Part shown: piece by piece, positions 1 to 11,500 of the stretch | How positions within the stretch are numbered: the first letter of the stretch is position 1 | Layout of the letters: every line of letters begins with the position of its first letter | Source of the DNA: Pontederia crassipes | Lineage: Eukaryota > Streptophyta > Magnoliopsida > Commelinales > Pontederiaceae | NCBI GenBank assembly: GCA_030549335.1 | Contig: JAUKPH010000026.1 | Span: forward strand, 1,054,001 to 1,118,000 | Length of the DNA: 64,000 bases | Direction: 5' to 3' | Program-made: the position numbers and the translations under genes | The notes under the pieces: model-generated | What the model saw: the letters and a program-made list of their open reading frames with translations, nothing else | The model's database searches: none | What the model was told of the DNA's origin: nothing

Positions 1-276
1 TGACGCTGTCAAAAGAAGCCAAATTTTCGACGGTTTCCTGTCTGTTGATGCATGGTAAGATGATTGGGACGAAAAAAGGACTCAGGCGCAAATTTTCCGG
101 TGGTGCGAAATTTCGCGTGCGCGCCTTGTACTCGTGTTTTCAGCCAAGAAGGTCAAAAAATGCGAAATTTTTGATGGTGTCAAAAGATGCCAAATTTTCG
201 ACACTATCGTGCATGTTGATGCATGGTGAGATGATTGGGACGAAAAAAAGGACTCAGGCGCAAATTTTCCGGGGGT

Positions 277-297
277 GCGAAATTTCGCGCGCGCGCC
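277..297 (+). repeat. 12-bp palindrome abutting a (CG)n tract, one per monomer
   Basis: The sequence gcgaaatttcgc equals its own reverse complement and is followed directly by alternating CG, ending in cgcc. The element repeats at the same phase in most units of both arms. Variants replace the first half with gagaaattt or gcaaaattt, or shorten the CG run (for example gcgcgcgctttt units at 19.3-33 kb). Alternating CG is the classic Z-DNA-prone sequence and the palindrome can extrude; whether either structure forms here is inference. Confidence 0.9.
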
Positions 298-336
298 TTG
301 TACTCGTGTTTTCAGCCAAAAAGGTCAAAAAACGCG

Positions 337-377
337 AAATTTTTGACGCTGTCAAAAGATGCCAAATTTTCGACGCT
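337..377 (+). repeat. Internal 27-bp direct repeat within the monomer
   Basis: In the representative monomer aaatttttgacgct (phases 120-133) and aaattttcgacgct (phases 147-160) lie 27 bp apart and differ at one base. Both are preceded by a gatgc- or cgc-type sequence, suggesting that the 3' third of the monomer arose by duplication of a 27-bp segment. A monomer at about 8,577 has lost exactly one copy. Confidence 0.85.
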
Positions 378-719
378 ATCGTGCATGTTGATGCATGGTG
401 AGATGATTGGGACGAAAAAAAGGAGTCAGGCGCAAATTTTCCGGGGGTGCAAAATTTCGCACGCGCGCCTTTTACTCGTGTTTTCAGCCAAGAAGGTCAA
501 AAAATACGAAATTTTTGACGCTATCAAAAGATGCCAAATTTTTTATGCTTTCGTGCCTATTGATGCATGGTGAGATGATTGGGACGAAAAAATGGACTCA
601 GATGAAAATTTTCCGGGGGTGCGAAATTTCGCGCGCGTGCCTTTAACTCGTGTTTTCAGCCAAGAAGGTCAAAAAACGCGAAATTTTTGACGTTGTCAAA
701 AGATGCCAAATTTTTGACA

Positions 720-729
720 CCTTCTTTCC
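720..729 (+). repeat. Forward-arm HOR marker ccttctttcc
   Basis: This variant of the phase 156-170 segment appears ten times: 720, 2095, 6043, 7245, 8447, 10651, 11340, 13571, 15801 and 18031. It is always followed within 30 bp by gataattgggacaaaa instead of gatgattgggacg, so the variants travel together as one monomer type. It is absent after 18.1 kb and from the reverse arm. Confidence 0.9.
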
Positions 730-3437
730 AGTTGATGCATGGTGAGATAATTGGGACAAAAAAAAGGACTCAGGCGCAAACTTTCCGGGGGTGAGAAATT
801 TCGCGCGCGCGCCTTTTACTCGTGTTTTCAGCCAAGAAGGTCAAAAAATGTGAAATTTTTTATGCTGTCAAAAGATGCCAAATTTTTGACGCTATCGTGC
901 ATGTTGATGCATGGTTAGATGATTGGGACGAAAAAAAGGAATCGGATGAAAATTTTCTTGGGGTGAGAAATTTCGCGCGCGCGCCTTTTACTCGTGTTTT
1001 CAGCCAAGAAGGTAAAAAAATGCGAAATTTTTGACGCTGTCAAAAGATGCCAAATTTTCGACGCTTTCGTGCCTGTTGATGCATGGTGAGATGATTGGGA
1101 CGAAAAAAAGGACTCAGGCGCAAATTTTCCGGGGGTGCGAAATTTCGCGCACGCGCCTTTTACTCGTGTTTTCTGCCAAGAAGGTCAAAAAACGTGAAGT
1201 TTATGACGCTGTCAAAAGAAGCCAAATTTTCGACGGTTTCCTGTCTGTTGATGCATGGTAAGATGATTGGGACAAAAAAAGGACTCAGGCGCAAATTTTC
1301 CGGGGGTGCGAAATTTAGCGCGCGCGCCTTGTTCTCGTGTTTTCAGCCAAGAAGGTCAAAAAATGCGAAATTTTTTATGGTGTCAAAAGATGCCAAATTT
1401 TCGACGCTATCGTGCATGTTGATGCATGGTGAGATGATTGGGACGAAAAAAAGGACTCAGGCGCAAATTTTCCGGGGGTGCGAAATTTCGCGCGCGCGCC
1501 TTGTACTCGTGTTTTCAGCCAAAAAGGTCAAAAAACGCGAAATTTTTGACGCTGTCAAAAGATGCCAAATTTTCGACGCTATCGTGCATGTTGATGCATG
1601 GTGAGATGATTGGGACGAAAAAAAGGACTCAGGCACAAATTTTCCGGGGGTGAGAAATTTCGCGCGCTCGCCTTTTACTCGTGTTTTCAGCCAAGAAGGT
1701 CAAAAAATGCGAAGTTTTTGACGCTGTCAAAAGATTCCAACTTTTTTACGCTTTCGTGCCTATTGATGCATGGTGAGATCATTGGGACGAAAAAAAGGAC
1801 TCAGGCGCAAATTTTCCGGGGGTGCGAAATTTCGCGCACGCGCCTTTTACTCGTGTTTTCTGCCAAGAAGGTAAAAAAATGCAAAATTTTTGATGCTGTC
1901 AAAAGATGCCAAATTTTCGATGCTTTCGTGCCTATTGATGCATGGTGAGATGATTGGGACGAAAAAATGGACTCAGATGAAAATTTTCCGGGGGTGCGAA
2001 ATTTCGCGCGCGTGCCTTTAACTCGTGTTTTCAGCCAAGAAGGTCAAAAAACGCGAAATTTTTGACGTTGTCAAAAGATGCCAAATTTTTGACACCTTCT
2101 TTCCAGTTGATGCATGGTGAGATAATTGGGACAAAAAAAAGGACTCAGGCGCAAACTTTCCGGGGGTGAGAAATTTCGCGCGCGCGCCTTTTACTCGTGT
2201 TTTCAGCCAAGAAGGTCAAAAAATGCGAAATTTTTTATGCTGTCAAAAGATGCCAAATTTTTGACGCTATCGTGCATGTTGATGCATGGTTAGATGATTG
2301 GGACGAAAAAAAGGAATCGGATGAAAATTTTCTTGGGGTGAGAAATTTCGCGCGCGCGCCTTTTACTCGTGTTTTCAGCCAAGAAGGTAAAAAAATGCGA
2401 AATTTTTGACGCTGTCAAAAGATGCCAAATTTTCGACGCTTTCGTGCCTGTTGATGCATGGTGAGATGATTGGGACGAAAAAAAGGACTCAGGCGCAAAT
2501 TTTCCGGGGATGCGAAATTTCGCGCACGCGCCTTTTACTCGTGTTTTCTGCCAAGAAGGTCAAAAAACGTGAAATTTTTGAAGCTGTCAAAAGAAGCCAA
2601 ATTTTCGACGGTTTCCTGTCTGTTGATGCATGGTAAGATGATTGGGACGAAAAAAGGACTCAGGCGCAAATTTTCCGGGGGTGCGAAATTTAGCGCGCGC
2701 GCCTTGTTCTCGTGTTTTCAGCCAAGAAGGTCAAAAAATGCGAAATTTTTGATGGTGTCAAAAGATGCCAAATTTTCGACGCTATCGTGCATGTTGATGC
2801 ATGGTGAGATGATTGGGACGAAAAAAAGGACTCAGGCGCAAATTTTCCGGGGGTGCGAAATTTCGCGCGCGCGCCTTGTACTCGTGTTTTCAGCCAAAAA
2901 GGTCAAAAAACGCGAAATTTTTGACGCTGTCAAAAGATGCGAAATTTTCGACGCTATCGTGCATGTTGATGCATGGTGAGATGATTGGGACGAAAAAAAG
3001 GACTCAGGCACAAATTTTCCGGGGGTGAGAAATTTCACGCGCGCGCCTTTTACTCGTGTTTTCAGGTAAGAAGGTCAAAAAATGCGAAGTTTTTGACGCT
3101 GTCAAAAGATTCCAACTTTTTTACGCTTTCGTGCCTATCGATGCATGGTGAGATCATTGGGACGAAAAAAAGGACTCAGGCGCAAATTTTTCGGGGGTGC
3201 GAAATTTCGCGCACGCGCCTTTTACTCGTGTTTTCTGCCAAGAAGGTCAAAAAATGCAAAATTTTTGATGCTGTCAAAAGATGCCAAATTTTCGACGCTT
3301 TCATGCCTGTTGATGCATTGTGAGATGATTGGGACGAAAAAAGGACTCAGGCGCAAATTTTCTGGGGGTGCGAAATTTCGCGCGCGCGCCTTTTACTCGT
3401 GTTTTCAGCCAAGAAGGTCAAAAAATGCGAAATTTTT

Positions 3438-5495
3438 GACACTGTCAAAAGATGCCAAATTTTTGACGCTATCGTGCATGTTGATGCATGGTGAGATGAT
3501 TGGGACGAAAAAAAGGACTCTGGCGCAAATTTTCCGGGGGTGAGAAATTTCGCGCGCGCGCCTTTTACTCGCGTTTTCAGCCAAGAAGGTAAAAAAATGC
3601 AAAATTTTTGACGCGTCAAAAGATGCCAAATTTTCGACGCTGTCATGCCTATAGATGCATGGTGAGATGATTGGGACAAAAAAATGGACTCGGATGAAAA
3701 TTTTTCGGGTGTGCGAAATTTTGCGCGCGCGTCTTTTACTCGTGTTTTCAGCCAAGAAGGTCAAAAAACGCAAAATTTTTGACGCTGTCAAAAGATACCA
3801 AATTTTCGACGCTTTCGTGCCTGTTGATGCATGGTGAGATGATTGGGATGAAAAAAAGGACTCAGGCGCAAATTTTCCGGAGGTGCAAAATTTCGCACGC
3901 GCGCCTTTTACTCGTGTTTTCAGCCAAGAAGGTCAAAAAATGCGAAATTTTTGACGCTATCAAAAGATGCCAAATTTTCGACGCTTTCGTGCCTATTGAT
4001 GCATGGTGAGATGATTGGACGAAAAAATGGACTCAGATGAAAATTTTCCGGGGGTGCGAAATTTCGCGCGCGCGCCATGTACTCGTGTTTTCAGCCAAGA
4101 AGGTCAAAAAATGCGAAATTTTTGACGCTGTCAAAAGATGCCAAATTTTCGACGCTATCGTGCATGTTGATGCATGGTGAGATGATTGGGACGAAAAAAA
4201 GGACTCAGGCGCAAATTTTCCGGGGGTGAGAAATTTCGCCCGCGCGCCTTTTACTCGTGTTTTCAGCCAAGAAGGTCAAAAAATGCGAAATTTTTGACGC
4301 GTCAAAAGATGCCAAATTTTCAACGCTATCTTGCCTGTTGATGCATGGTGAGATGATTGGGACAAAAAAATGGACTCGGATGAAAATTTTCCGGGTGTGC
4401 GAAATTTTGCGCGCGCGCCTTTTATTCGTGTTTTCAGCCAAGAAGGTCAAAAAATGCGAAATTTTTGACACTGTCAAAAGATGCCAAATTTTTGACGCTA
4501 TCGTGCATGTTGATGCATGGTGAGATGATTGGGACGAAAAAAAGGACTCAGGCGCAAATTTTCCGGGGGTGAGAAATTTTGCGCGCGCGCCTTTTACTCG
4601 CGTTTTCAGCCAAGAAGGTCAAAAAATGCAAAATTTTTGATGCGTCAAAAGATGCCAAATTTTCGACGCTATCATGCCTATAGATGCATGGTGAGATGAT
4701 TGGGACAAAAAAATGGACTCGGATGAAAATTTTCCGGGTGTGCGAAATTTTGCGCGCGCGTCTTTTACTCGTGTTTTCAGCCAAGAAGGTAAAAAAACGC
4801 AAAATTTTTGACGCTGTCAAAAGATACCAAATTTTCGATGCTTTCGTGCGTGTTGATGCACGGTGAGATGATTGGGATGAAAAAAAGGACTCAGGCGCAA
4901 ATTTTCCGGAGGTGCAAAATTTCGCACGCGCGCCTTTTACTCGTGTTTTCAACCAAGAAGGTCAAAAAATGCGAAATTTTTGACGCTATCAAAAGATGCC
5001 AAATTTTCGACGCTTTCGTGCCTATTGATGCATGGTGAGATGATTGGACGAAAAAATGGACTCAGATGAAAATTTTCCGGGGGTGCGAAATTTCGCGCGC
5101 GCGCCATGTACTCCTGTTTTCAGCCAAGAAGGTCAAAAAATGCGAAATTTTTGACGCTGTCAAAAGATGCCAAATTTTCGACGCTATCGTGCATGTTGAT
5201 GCATGGTGAGATGATTGGGACGAAAAAAAGGACTCAGGCGCAAATTTTCCGGGGGTGAGAAATTTCGCCCGCGCGCCTTTTACTCGTGTTTTCAGCCAAG
5301 AAGGTCAAAAAATGCGAAATTTTTGACGCGTCAAAAGATGCCAAATTTTCAACGCTATCTTGCCTGTTGATGCATGGTGAGATGATTGGGACAAAAAAAT
5401 GGACTCGGATGAAAATTTTCCGGGTGTGCGAAATTTTGCGCGCGCGCCTTTTACTCGTGTTTTCAGCCAAGAAGGTCAAAAAATGCAAAATTTTT
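3438..5495 (+). repeat. HOR block, 1,029-bp 6-mer, two copies
   Basis: Variant-for-variant matches lie 1,029 bp apart, including gacactgtcaaaag at 3438 and 4467, the tatagatgcatgg unit at 3650 and 4679, and the unit with gattggacg (one G lost) near 4013 and 5042. Similarity breaks near 5,496, where gacgctgtcaaaagatgtc replaces the expected sequence. Two palindrome-bearing monomers (4292 and 5321) are the same HOR position. Confidence 0.85.
3606..3621. repeat. 16-bp perfect palindrome formed by a 1-bp loss
   Basis: The usual ttttgacgctgtcaaaa is an inverted repeat with a 3-base centre. Loss of the T gives ttttgacgcgtcaaaa, which equals its own reverse complement and creates an MluI site (ACGCGT). 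Perfect versions are also at 4292, 5321, 10101, 13021, 15250, 17481 and 18682. One-mismatch versions lie at 4635, 6696 and 7898. I saw none in the reverse arm. Confidence 0.88.
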
Positions 5496-5729
5496 GACGC
5501 TGTCAAAAGATGTCAAATTTTCGACGCTTTCGTGCCTGTTGATGCATGGTGAGATGATTGGGACGAAAAAAAGTACTCAGGCGCAAATTTTTCGGGGGTG
5601 CGAAATTTCGCGCGCGCGCCTTGTACTCGTGTTTTAAGCCAAAAAGGTCAAAAAACGTGAAATTTTTGACGCTGTCAAAAGATGCCAAATTTTCGACCCT
5701 ATCGTGCATGTTGATGCATGGTGAGATGA

Positions 5730-8560
5730 TTGGGACGAAAAAAAGGACTCAGGCGCAAATTTTTCGGGGGTGCAAAATTTCGCACGCGCGCCTTTTACTC
5801 GTGTTTTCAGCCAAGAAGGTCAAAAAACACGAAATTTTTGACGCTATCAAAAGATGCCAAATTTTCGACGCTTTCGTGCCTATTGATGCATGGTGAGATG
5901 ATTGGGACGAAAAAATGGACTCAGATGAAAATTTTCCGGGGGTGCGAAATTTCGCGCGCGTGCCTTTAACTCGTGTTTTCAGCCAAGAAGGTCAAAAAAC
6001 GCGAAATTTTTGACGTTGTCAAAAGATGCCAAATTTTCGACACCTTCTTTCCAGTTGATGCATGGTGAGATAATTGGGACAAAAAAAAGGACTCAGGCGC
6101 AAACTTTCCGAGGGTGAGAAATTTCGCGCGCGCGCCTTTTACTCGTGTTTTCAGCCAAGAAGGTCAAAAAATGCGAAATTTTTTATGCTGTCAAAAGATG
6201 CCAAATTTTTTACGCTATCGTGCATGTTGATGCATGGTTAGATGATTGGGACGAAAAAAAGGAATCGGATGAAAATTTTCTTGGGGTGAGAAATTTCGCG
6301 CGCGCGCCTTTTACTCGTGTTTTCAGCCAAGAAGGTAAAAAAATGCGAAATTTTTGACGCTGTCAAAAGATGCCAAATTTTCGACGCTTTCGTGCCTGTT
6401 GATGCATGGTTAGATGATTGGGATGAAAAAAAGGACTCAGGCGCAAAATTTCCGGGGGTGCGAAATTTCGCGCACGCGCCTTTTACTCGTGTTTTCTGCC
6501 AAGAAGGTCAAAAAATGCGAAATTTTTGACGCTGTCAAAAGATGCCAAATTTTCGACGCTATCGTGCATGTTCATGCATGGTGAGATGATTGGGACGAAA
6601 AAAAGGACTCAGGCGCAAATTTTCCGGGGGTGAGAAATTTCGCCCGCGCGCCTTTTACTCGTGTTTTCAGCCAAGAAGGTCAAAAAATGCGAAATTTTTG
6701 ACACGTCAAAAGATGCCAAATTTTCGACGCTATCCTGCCTGTTGATGCATGGTGAGTTGATTGGGAAAAAAAATGGACTCGGATGAAAATTTTCCGGGTG
6801 TGCGAAATTTTGCGCGCGTGCCTTTTACTCGTGTTTTCAGCCAAGAAGGTCAAAAAATGCAAAATTTTTGACGCTGTCAAAAGATGCCAAATTTTCGACG
6901 CTTTCGTGCCTGTTGATGCATGGTGAGATGATTGGGACGAAAAAAAGGACTCAGGCGCAAATTTTCCGGGGGTGCAAAATTTCGCACGCGCGCCTTTTAC
7001 TCGTGTTTTCAGCCAAGAAGGTCAAAAAACGCGAAATTTTTGACGCTATCAAAAGATGCTGTATTTTCGACGCTTTCGTGCCTATTGATGCATGGTGAGA
7101 TGATTGGGACGAAAAAATGGACTCAGATGAAAATTTTCCGGGGGTGCGAAATTTCGCGCGCGTGCCTTTAACTCGTGTTTTCAGCCAAGAAGGTCAAAAA
7201 ACGCGAAATTTTTGACGTTGTCAAAAGATGCCAAATTTTCGACACCTTCTTTCCAGTTGATGCATGGTGAGATAATTGGGACAAAAAAAAGGACTCAGGC
7301 GCAAACTTTCCGAGGGTGAGAAATTTCGCGCGCGCGCCTTTTACTCGTGTTTTCAGCCAAGAAGGTCAAAAAATGCGAAATTTTTTATGCTGTCAAAAGA
7401 TGCCAAATTTTTTACGCTATCGTGCATGTTGATGCATGGTTAGATGATTGGGACGAAAAAAAGGAATCGGATGAAAATTTTCTTGGGGTGAGAAATTTCG
7501 CGCGCGCGCCTTTTACTCGTGTTTTCAGCCAAGAAGGTAAAAAAATGCGAAATTTTTGACGCTGTCAAAAGATGCCAAATTTTCGACGCTTTCGTGCCTG
7601 TTGATGCATGGTGAGATGATTGGGACGAAAAAAAGGACTCAGGCGCAAAATTTTCGGGGGTGCGAAATTTCGCGCACGCGCCTTTTACTCGTGTTTTCTG
7701 CCAAGAAGGTCAAAAAATGCGAAATTTTTGACGCTGTCAAAAGATGCCAAATTTTCGACGCTATCGTGCATGTTCATGCATGGTGAGATGATTGGGACGA
7801 AAAAAAGGACTCAGGCGCAAATTTTCCGGGGGTGAGAAATTTCGCCCGCGCGCCTTTTACTCGTGTTTTCAGCCAAGAAGGTCAAAAAATGCGAAATTTT
7901 TGACACGTCAAAAGATGCCAAATTTTCGACGCTATCCTGCCTGTTGATGCATGGTGAGTTGATTGGGAAAAAAAATGGACTCGGATGAAAATTTTCCGGG
8001 TGTGCGAAATTTTGCGCGCGTGCCTTTTACTCGTGTTTTCAGCCAAGAAGGTCAAAAAATGCAAAATTTTTGACGCTGTCAAAAGATGCCAAATTTTCGA
8101 CGCTTTCGTGCCTGTTGATGCATGGTGAGATGATTGGGACGAAAAAAAGGACTCAGGCGCAAATTTTCCGGGGGTGCAAAATTTCGCACGCGCGCCTTTT
8201 ACTCGTGTTTTCAGCCAAGAAGGTCAAAAAACGCGAAATTTTTGACGCTATCAAAAGATGCTGTATTTTCGACGCTTTCGTGCCTATTGATGCATGGTGA
8301 GATGATTGGGACGAAAAAATGGACTCAGATGAAAATTTTCCGGGGGTGCGAAATTTCGCGCGCGTGCCTTTAACTCGTGTTTTCAGCCAAGAAGGTCAAA
8401 AAACGCGAAATTTTTGACGTTGTCAAAAGATGCCAAATTTTCGACACCTTCTTTCCAGTTGATGCATGGTGAGATAATTGGGACAAAAAAAAGGACTCAG
8501 GCACAAACTTTTCGGGGGTGAGAAATTTCGCGCGCGCGCCTTGTACTCGTGTTTTCAGCC
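5730..8560 (+). repeat. HOR block, 1,202-bp 7-mer, about 2.3 copies
   Basis: The diagnostic ccttctttcc lies at 6043, 7245 and 8447, exactly 1,202 bp apart. Other paired markers are the gttcatgcatgg unit (about 6570 and 7772), gagttgattgggaaaa (about 6753 and 7955) and gatgctgtatttt (about 7055 and 8257). The third copy is cut by the change to the next block and by the 27-bp collapse at 8,577. Confidence 0.87.
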
Positions 8561-11500
8561 AAGAAGGTCAAAAAATGCGAAATTTTTGACGCTATCGTGC
8601 ATGTTGATGCATGGTTAGATGATTGGGACGAAAAAAAGGACTCGGATGAAAATTTTCCTGGGGTGAGAAATTTCGCGCGCGCACCTTTTACTCGTGTTTT
8701 CAGCCAAGAAGGTCCAAAAATGCGAAATTTTTGACGCTGTCAAAAGATGCCAAATTTTCGACGCTTTCGTGCCTGTTGATGCATGGTGAGATGATTGGGA
8801 CGAAAAAAAGGACTCAGGCGCAAATTTTCCGGGGGTGCGAAATTTCGCGCACGCGCCTTTTACTCGTGTTTTCTGCCAAGAAGGTCAAAAAATGTGAAAT
8901 TTTTGACGCTGTCAAATGAAGCCAAATTTTCGACGGTTTCCTGTCTGTTGATGCATGGTAAGATGATTGGGACGAAAAAAGGACTCAGGCGCAAATTTTA
9001 TGGGGGTGCGAAATTTCGCGCGCGCGCCTTGTACTCGTGTTTTCAGCCAAGAAGGTCAAAAAATGCGAAATTTTTGACGGTGTCAAAAGATGCCAAATTT
9101 TCGACGCTATCGTGCATGTTGATGCATGGTGAGATGATTAGGACGAAAAAAAGGACTCAGGCGCAAATTTTCCGGGGGTGCGAAATTTCGCGCGCGCGCC
9201 TTGTACTCGTGTTTTCAGCCAAAAAGATCAAAAAATGCGAAATTTTTGACGTTGTCAAAAGATGCCAAATTTTCGATGCTATCGTGCATGTTGATGCATG
9301 GTGAGATGATTGGGACGAAAAAAAGGACTCAGGCACAAATTTTCCGGGGGTGAGAAATTTCGCGCGCGCGCCTTTTACTCGTGTTTTCAGCCAAGAAGGT
9401 CAAAAAATGTGAAGTTTTTGATACTGTCAAAAGATTCCAACTTTTTTACGCTTTCGTGCCTATTGATGCATGGTGAGATCATTGGGACGAAAAAAAGGAC
9501 TCAGGCGCAAATTTTCCGGGGGTGCGAAATTTCGCGCACGCGCCTTTTACTCGTGTTTTCTGCCAAGAAGGTCAAAAAATGCAAAATTTTTGATGCTGTC
9601 AAAAGATGCCAAATTTTCGACGCTTTCAAGCCTGTTGATGCATTGTGAGATGATTAGGACGAAAAAAGGACTCAGGCACAAATTTTCTGGGGGTGTGAAA
9701 TTTCGCGCGCGCGCCTTTTACTCGTGTTTTCAGCCAAGAAGGTCAAAAAATGCGAAATTTTTGATGCTGTCAAAAGATGCCAAATTTTTGACGCTTTCAT
9801 GCCTGTTGATGCATTGTGAGATGATTGGGACGAAAAAAGGACTCAAGCGCAAATTTTCTGGGGGTGCAAAATTTCGCGCGCGCGCCTTTTACTCGTGTTT
9901 TCAGCCAAGAAGGTCAAAAAATGCGAAATTTTTGACACTGTCAAAAGATGCCAAATTTTTGACGCTATCGTGCATGTTGATGCATGGTGAGATGATTGGG
10001 ACGAAAAAAGGACTCAGGCGCAAATTTTCCGGGGGTGACAAATTTCGCGCGCGCGCCTTCTACTCGTGTTTTCAGCCAAGAAGGTCAAAAAATGCGAAAT
10101 TTTTGACGCGTCAAAATATGCCAAATTTTCGACGCTATCTTGCCTGTTGATGCATGGTGAGATGATTGGGACGAAAAAAAGGACTCAGGCGCAAATTTTT
10201 CGGGTGTGCGAAATTTTGCGCGCGCGCCTTTTACTCGTGTTTTCAGCCAAGAAGGTCAAAAAATGCAAAATTTTTGACGCTGTCAAAGGATGCCAAATTT
10301 TTGACGCTTTCGTGCCTGTTGATGCATGGTGAGATGATTGGGACGAAAAAAAGGACTCAGGCGCAAATTTTCCGGGGGTGCAAAATTTCGCACGCGCGCC
10401 TTTTACTCGTGTTTTCAGCCAAGAAGGTCAAAAAACGCGAAATTTTTGACGCTATCAAAAGATGCCAAATTTTCGACGCTTTCGTGCCTATTGATGCATG
10501 GTGAGATGATTGTGACGAAAAAATGGACTCAGATGAAAATTTTCCGGGGGTGCGAAATTTCGCGTGCGTGCGTTTAACTTGTGTTTTCAGCCAAGAAGGT
10601 CAAAAAACGCGAAATTTTTGACGTTGTCAAAAGATGCCAAATTTTTGACACCTTCTTTCCAGTTGATGCATGGTGAGATAATTGGGACAAAAAAAAAGGA
10701 CTCAGGCACAAACTTTCCGGGGGTGAGAAATTTCGCGCGCGCGCCTTGTACTCGTGTTTTCAGCCAAGAAGGTCAAAAAATGCGAAATTTTTGATGCTGT
10801 CAAAAGATGCCAAATTTTCGACGCTATCGTGCATGTTGATGCATGGTTAGATGATAGGGACGAAAAAAAGGACTCGGGTGAAAATTTTCCTGGGGTGAGA
10901 AATTTCGCGCGCGCACCTTTTACTTGTGTTTTCAGCCAAGAAGGTCAAAAAATGCGAAATTTTTTACGCTGTCAAAAGATGCCAAATTTTCGACACTATC
11001 GTGCATGTTGATGCATGGTGAGATGATTGGGACGAAAAAAAGGACTCAGGCGCAAATTTTCCGGGGGTGCAAAATTTCGCACGCGCGCCTTTTACTCGTG
11101 TTTTCAGCCAAGAAGGTCAAAAAACGCGAAATTTTTGACGCTATCAAAAGATGCCAAATTTTCGACACTTTCGTGCCTATTGATGCATGGTGAGATGATT
11201 GGGACGAAAAAATGGACTCAGATGAAAATTTTCCGGGGGTGCGAAATTTCGCGCGCGTGCCTTTAACTCGTGTTTTCAGCCAAGAAGGTCAAAAAACGCG
11301 AAATTTTTGACGTTGTCAAAAGATGCCAAATTTTCGACACCTTCTTTCCAGTTGATGCATGGTGAGATAATTGGGACAAAAAAAAGGACTCAGGCACAAA
11401 CTTTCCGGGGGTGAGAAATTTCGCGCGCGCGCCTTGTACTCGTGTTTTCAGCCAAGAAGGTCAAAAAATGCGAAATTTTTTATCCTGTCAAAAGATGCCA

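Larger units (their letters stand above)
218..389 (+). repeat. Representative 172-bp monomer
   Basis: This unit serves as the coordinate frame, with phase 1 at the g of gatgcatgg. Phases 1-10 hold ATGCAT (an NsiI site in most units). Phases 32-44 are the dimorphic block. Phases 52-59 are the ccggggg run. Phases 60-71 are the perfect palindrome gcgaaatttcgc (277-288), running into an alternating CG tract at 69-79. Phases 82-100 hold ttactcgtgttttcagcc. Phases 107-140 carry an inverted-repeat cluster built from gtcaaaaa and tttttgac. Phases 120-133 and 147-160 are two copies of aaattttYgacgct, 27 bp apart. The trimer GCN followed by AAATTT occurs four times, near phases 42, 60, 117 and 144. Confidence 0.93.
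1..3330 (+). repeat. HOR block, 1,375-bp 8-mer with a 7-mer variant
   Basis: Diagnostic variants recur 1,375 bp apart: ccttctttcc at 720 and 2095, and the tggactcagatg unit at about 587 and 1962. The monomer ending in ggtttcctgtctg occurs at 1, 1204 and 2579, so the first interval is 1,203 bp (7 units) and the second 1,375 bp (8 units). The extra unit is the one with gattccaacttttttacgc near 1733, which is missing from the first copy. This is a copy-length polymorphism within one block. Confidence 0.85.

Noticed and set aside
9470-10150. 226-codon open frame on the + strand
   Set aside because: Same monomer-derived sequence as the 12,389 frame, shifted by one 2,919-bp HOR period. A repeat artefact, not a gene.
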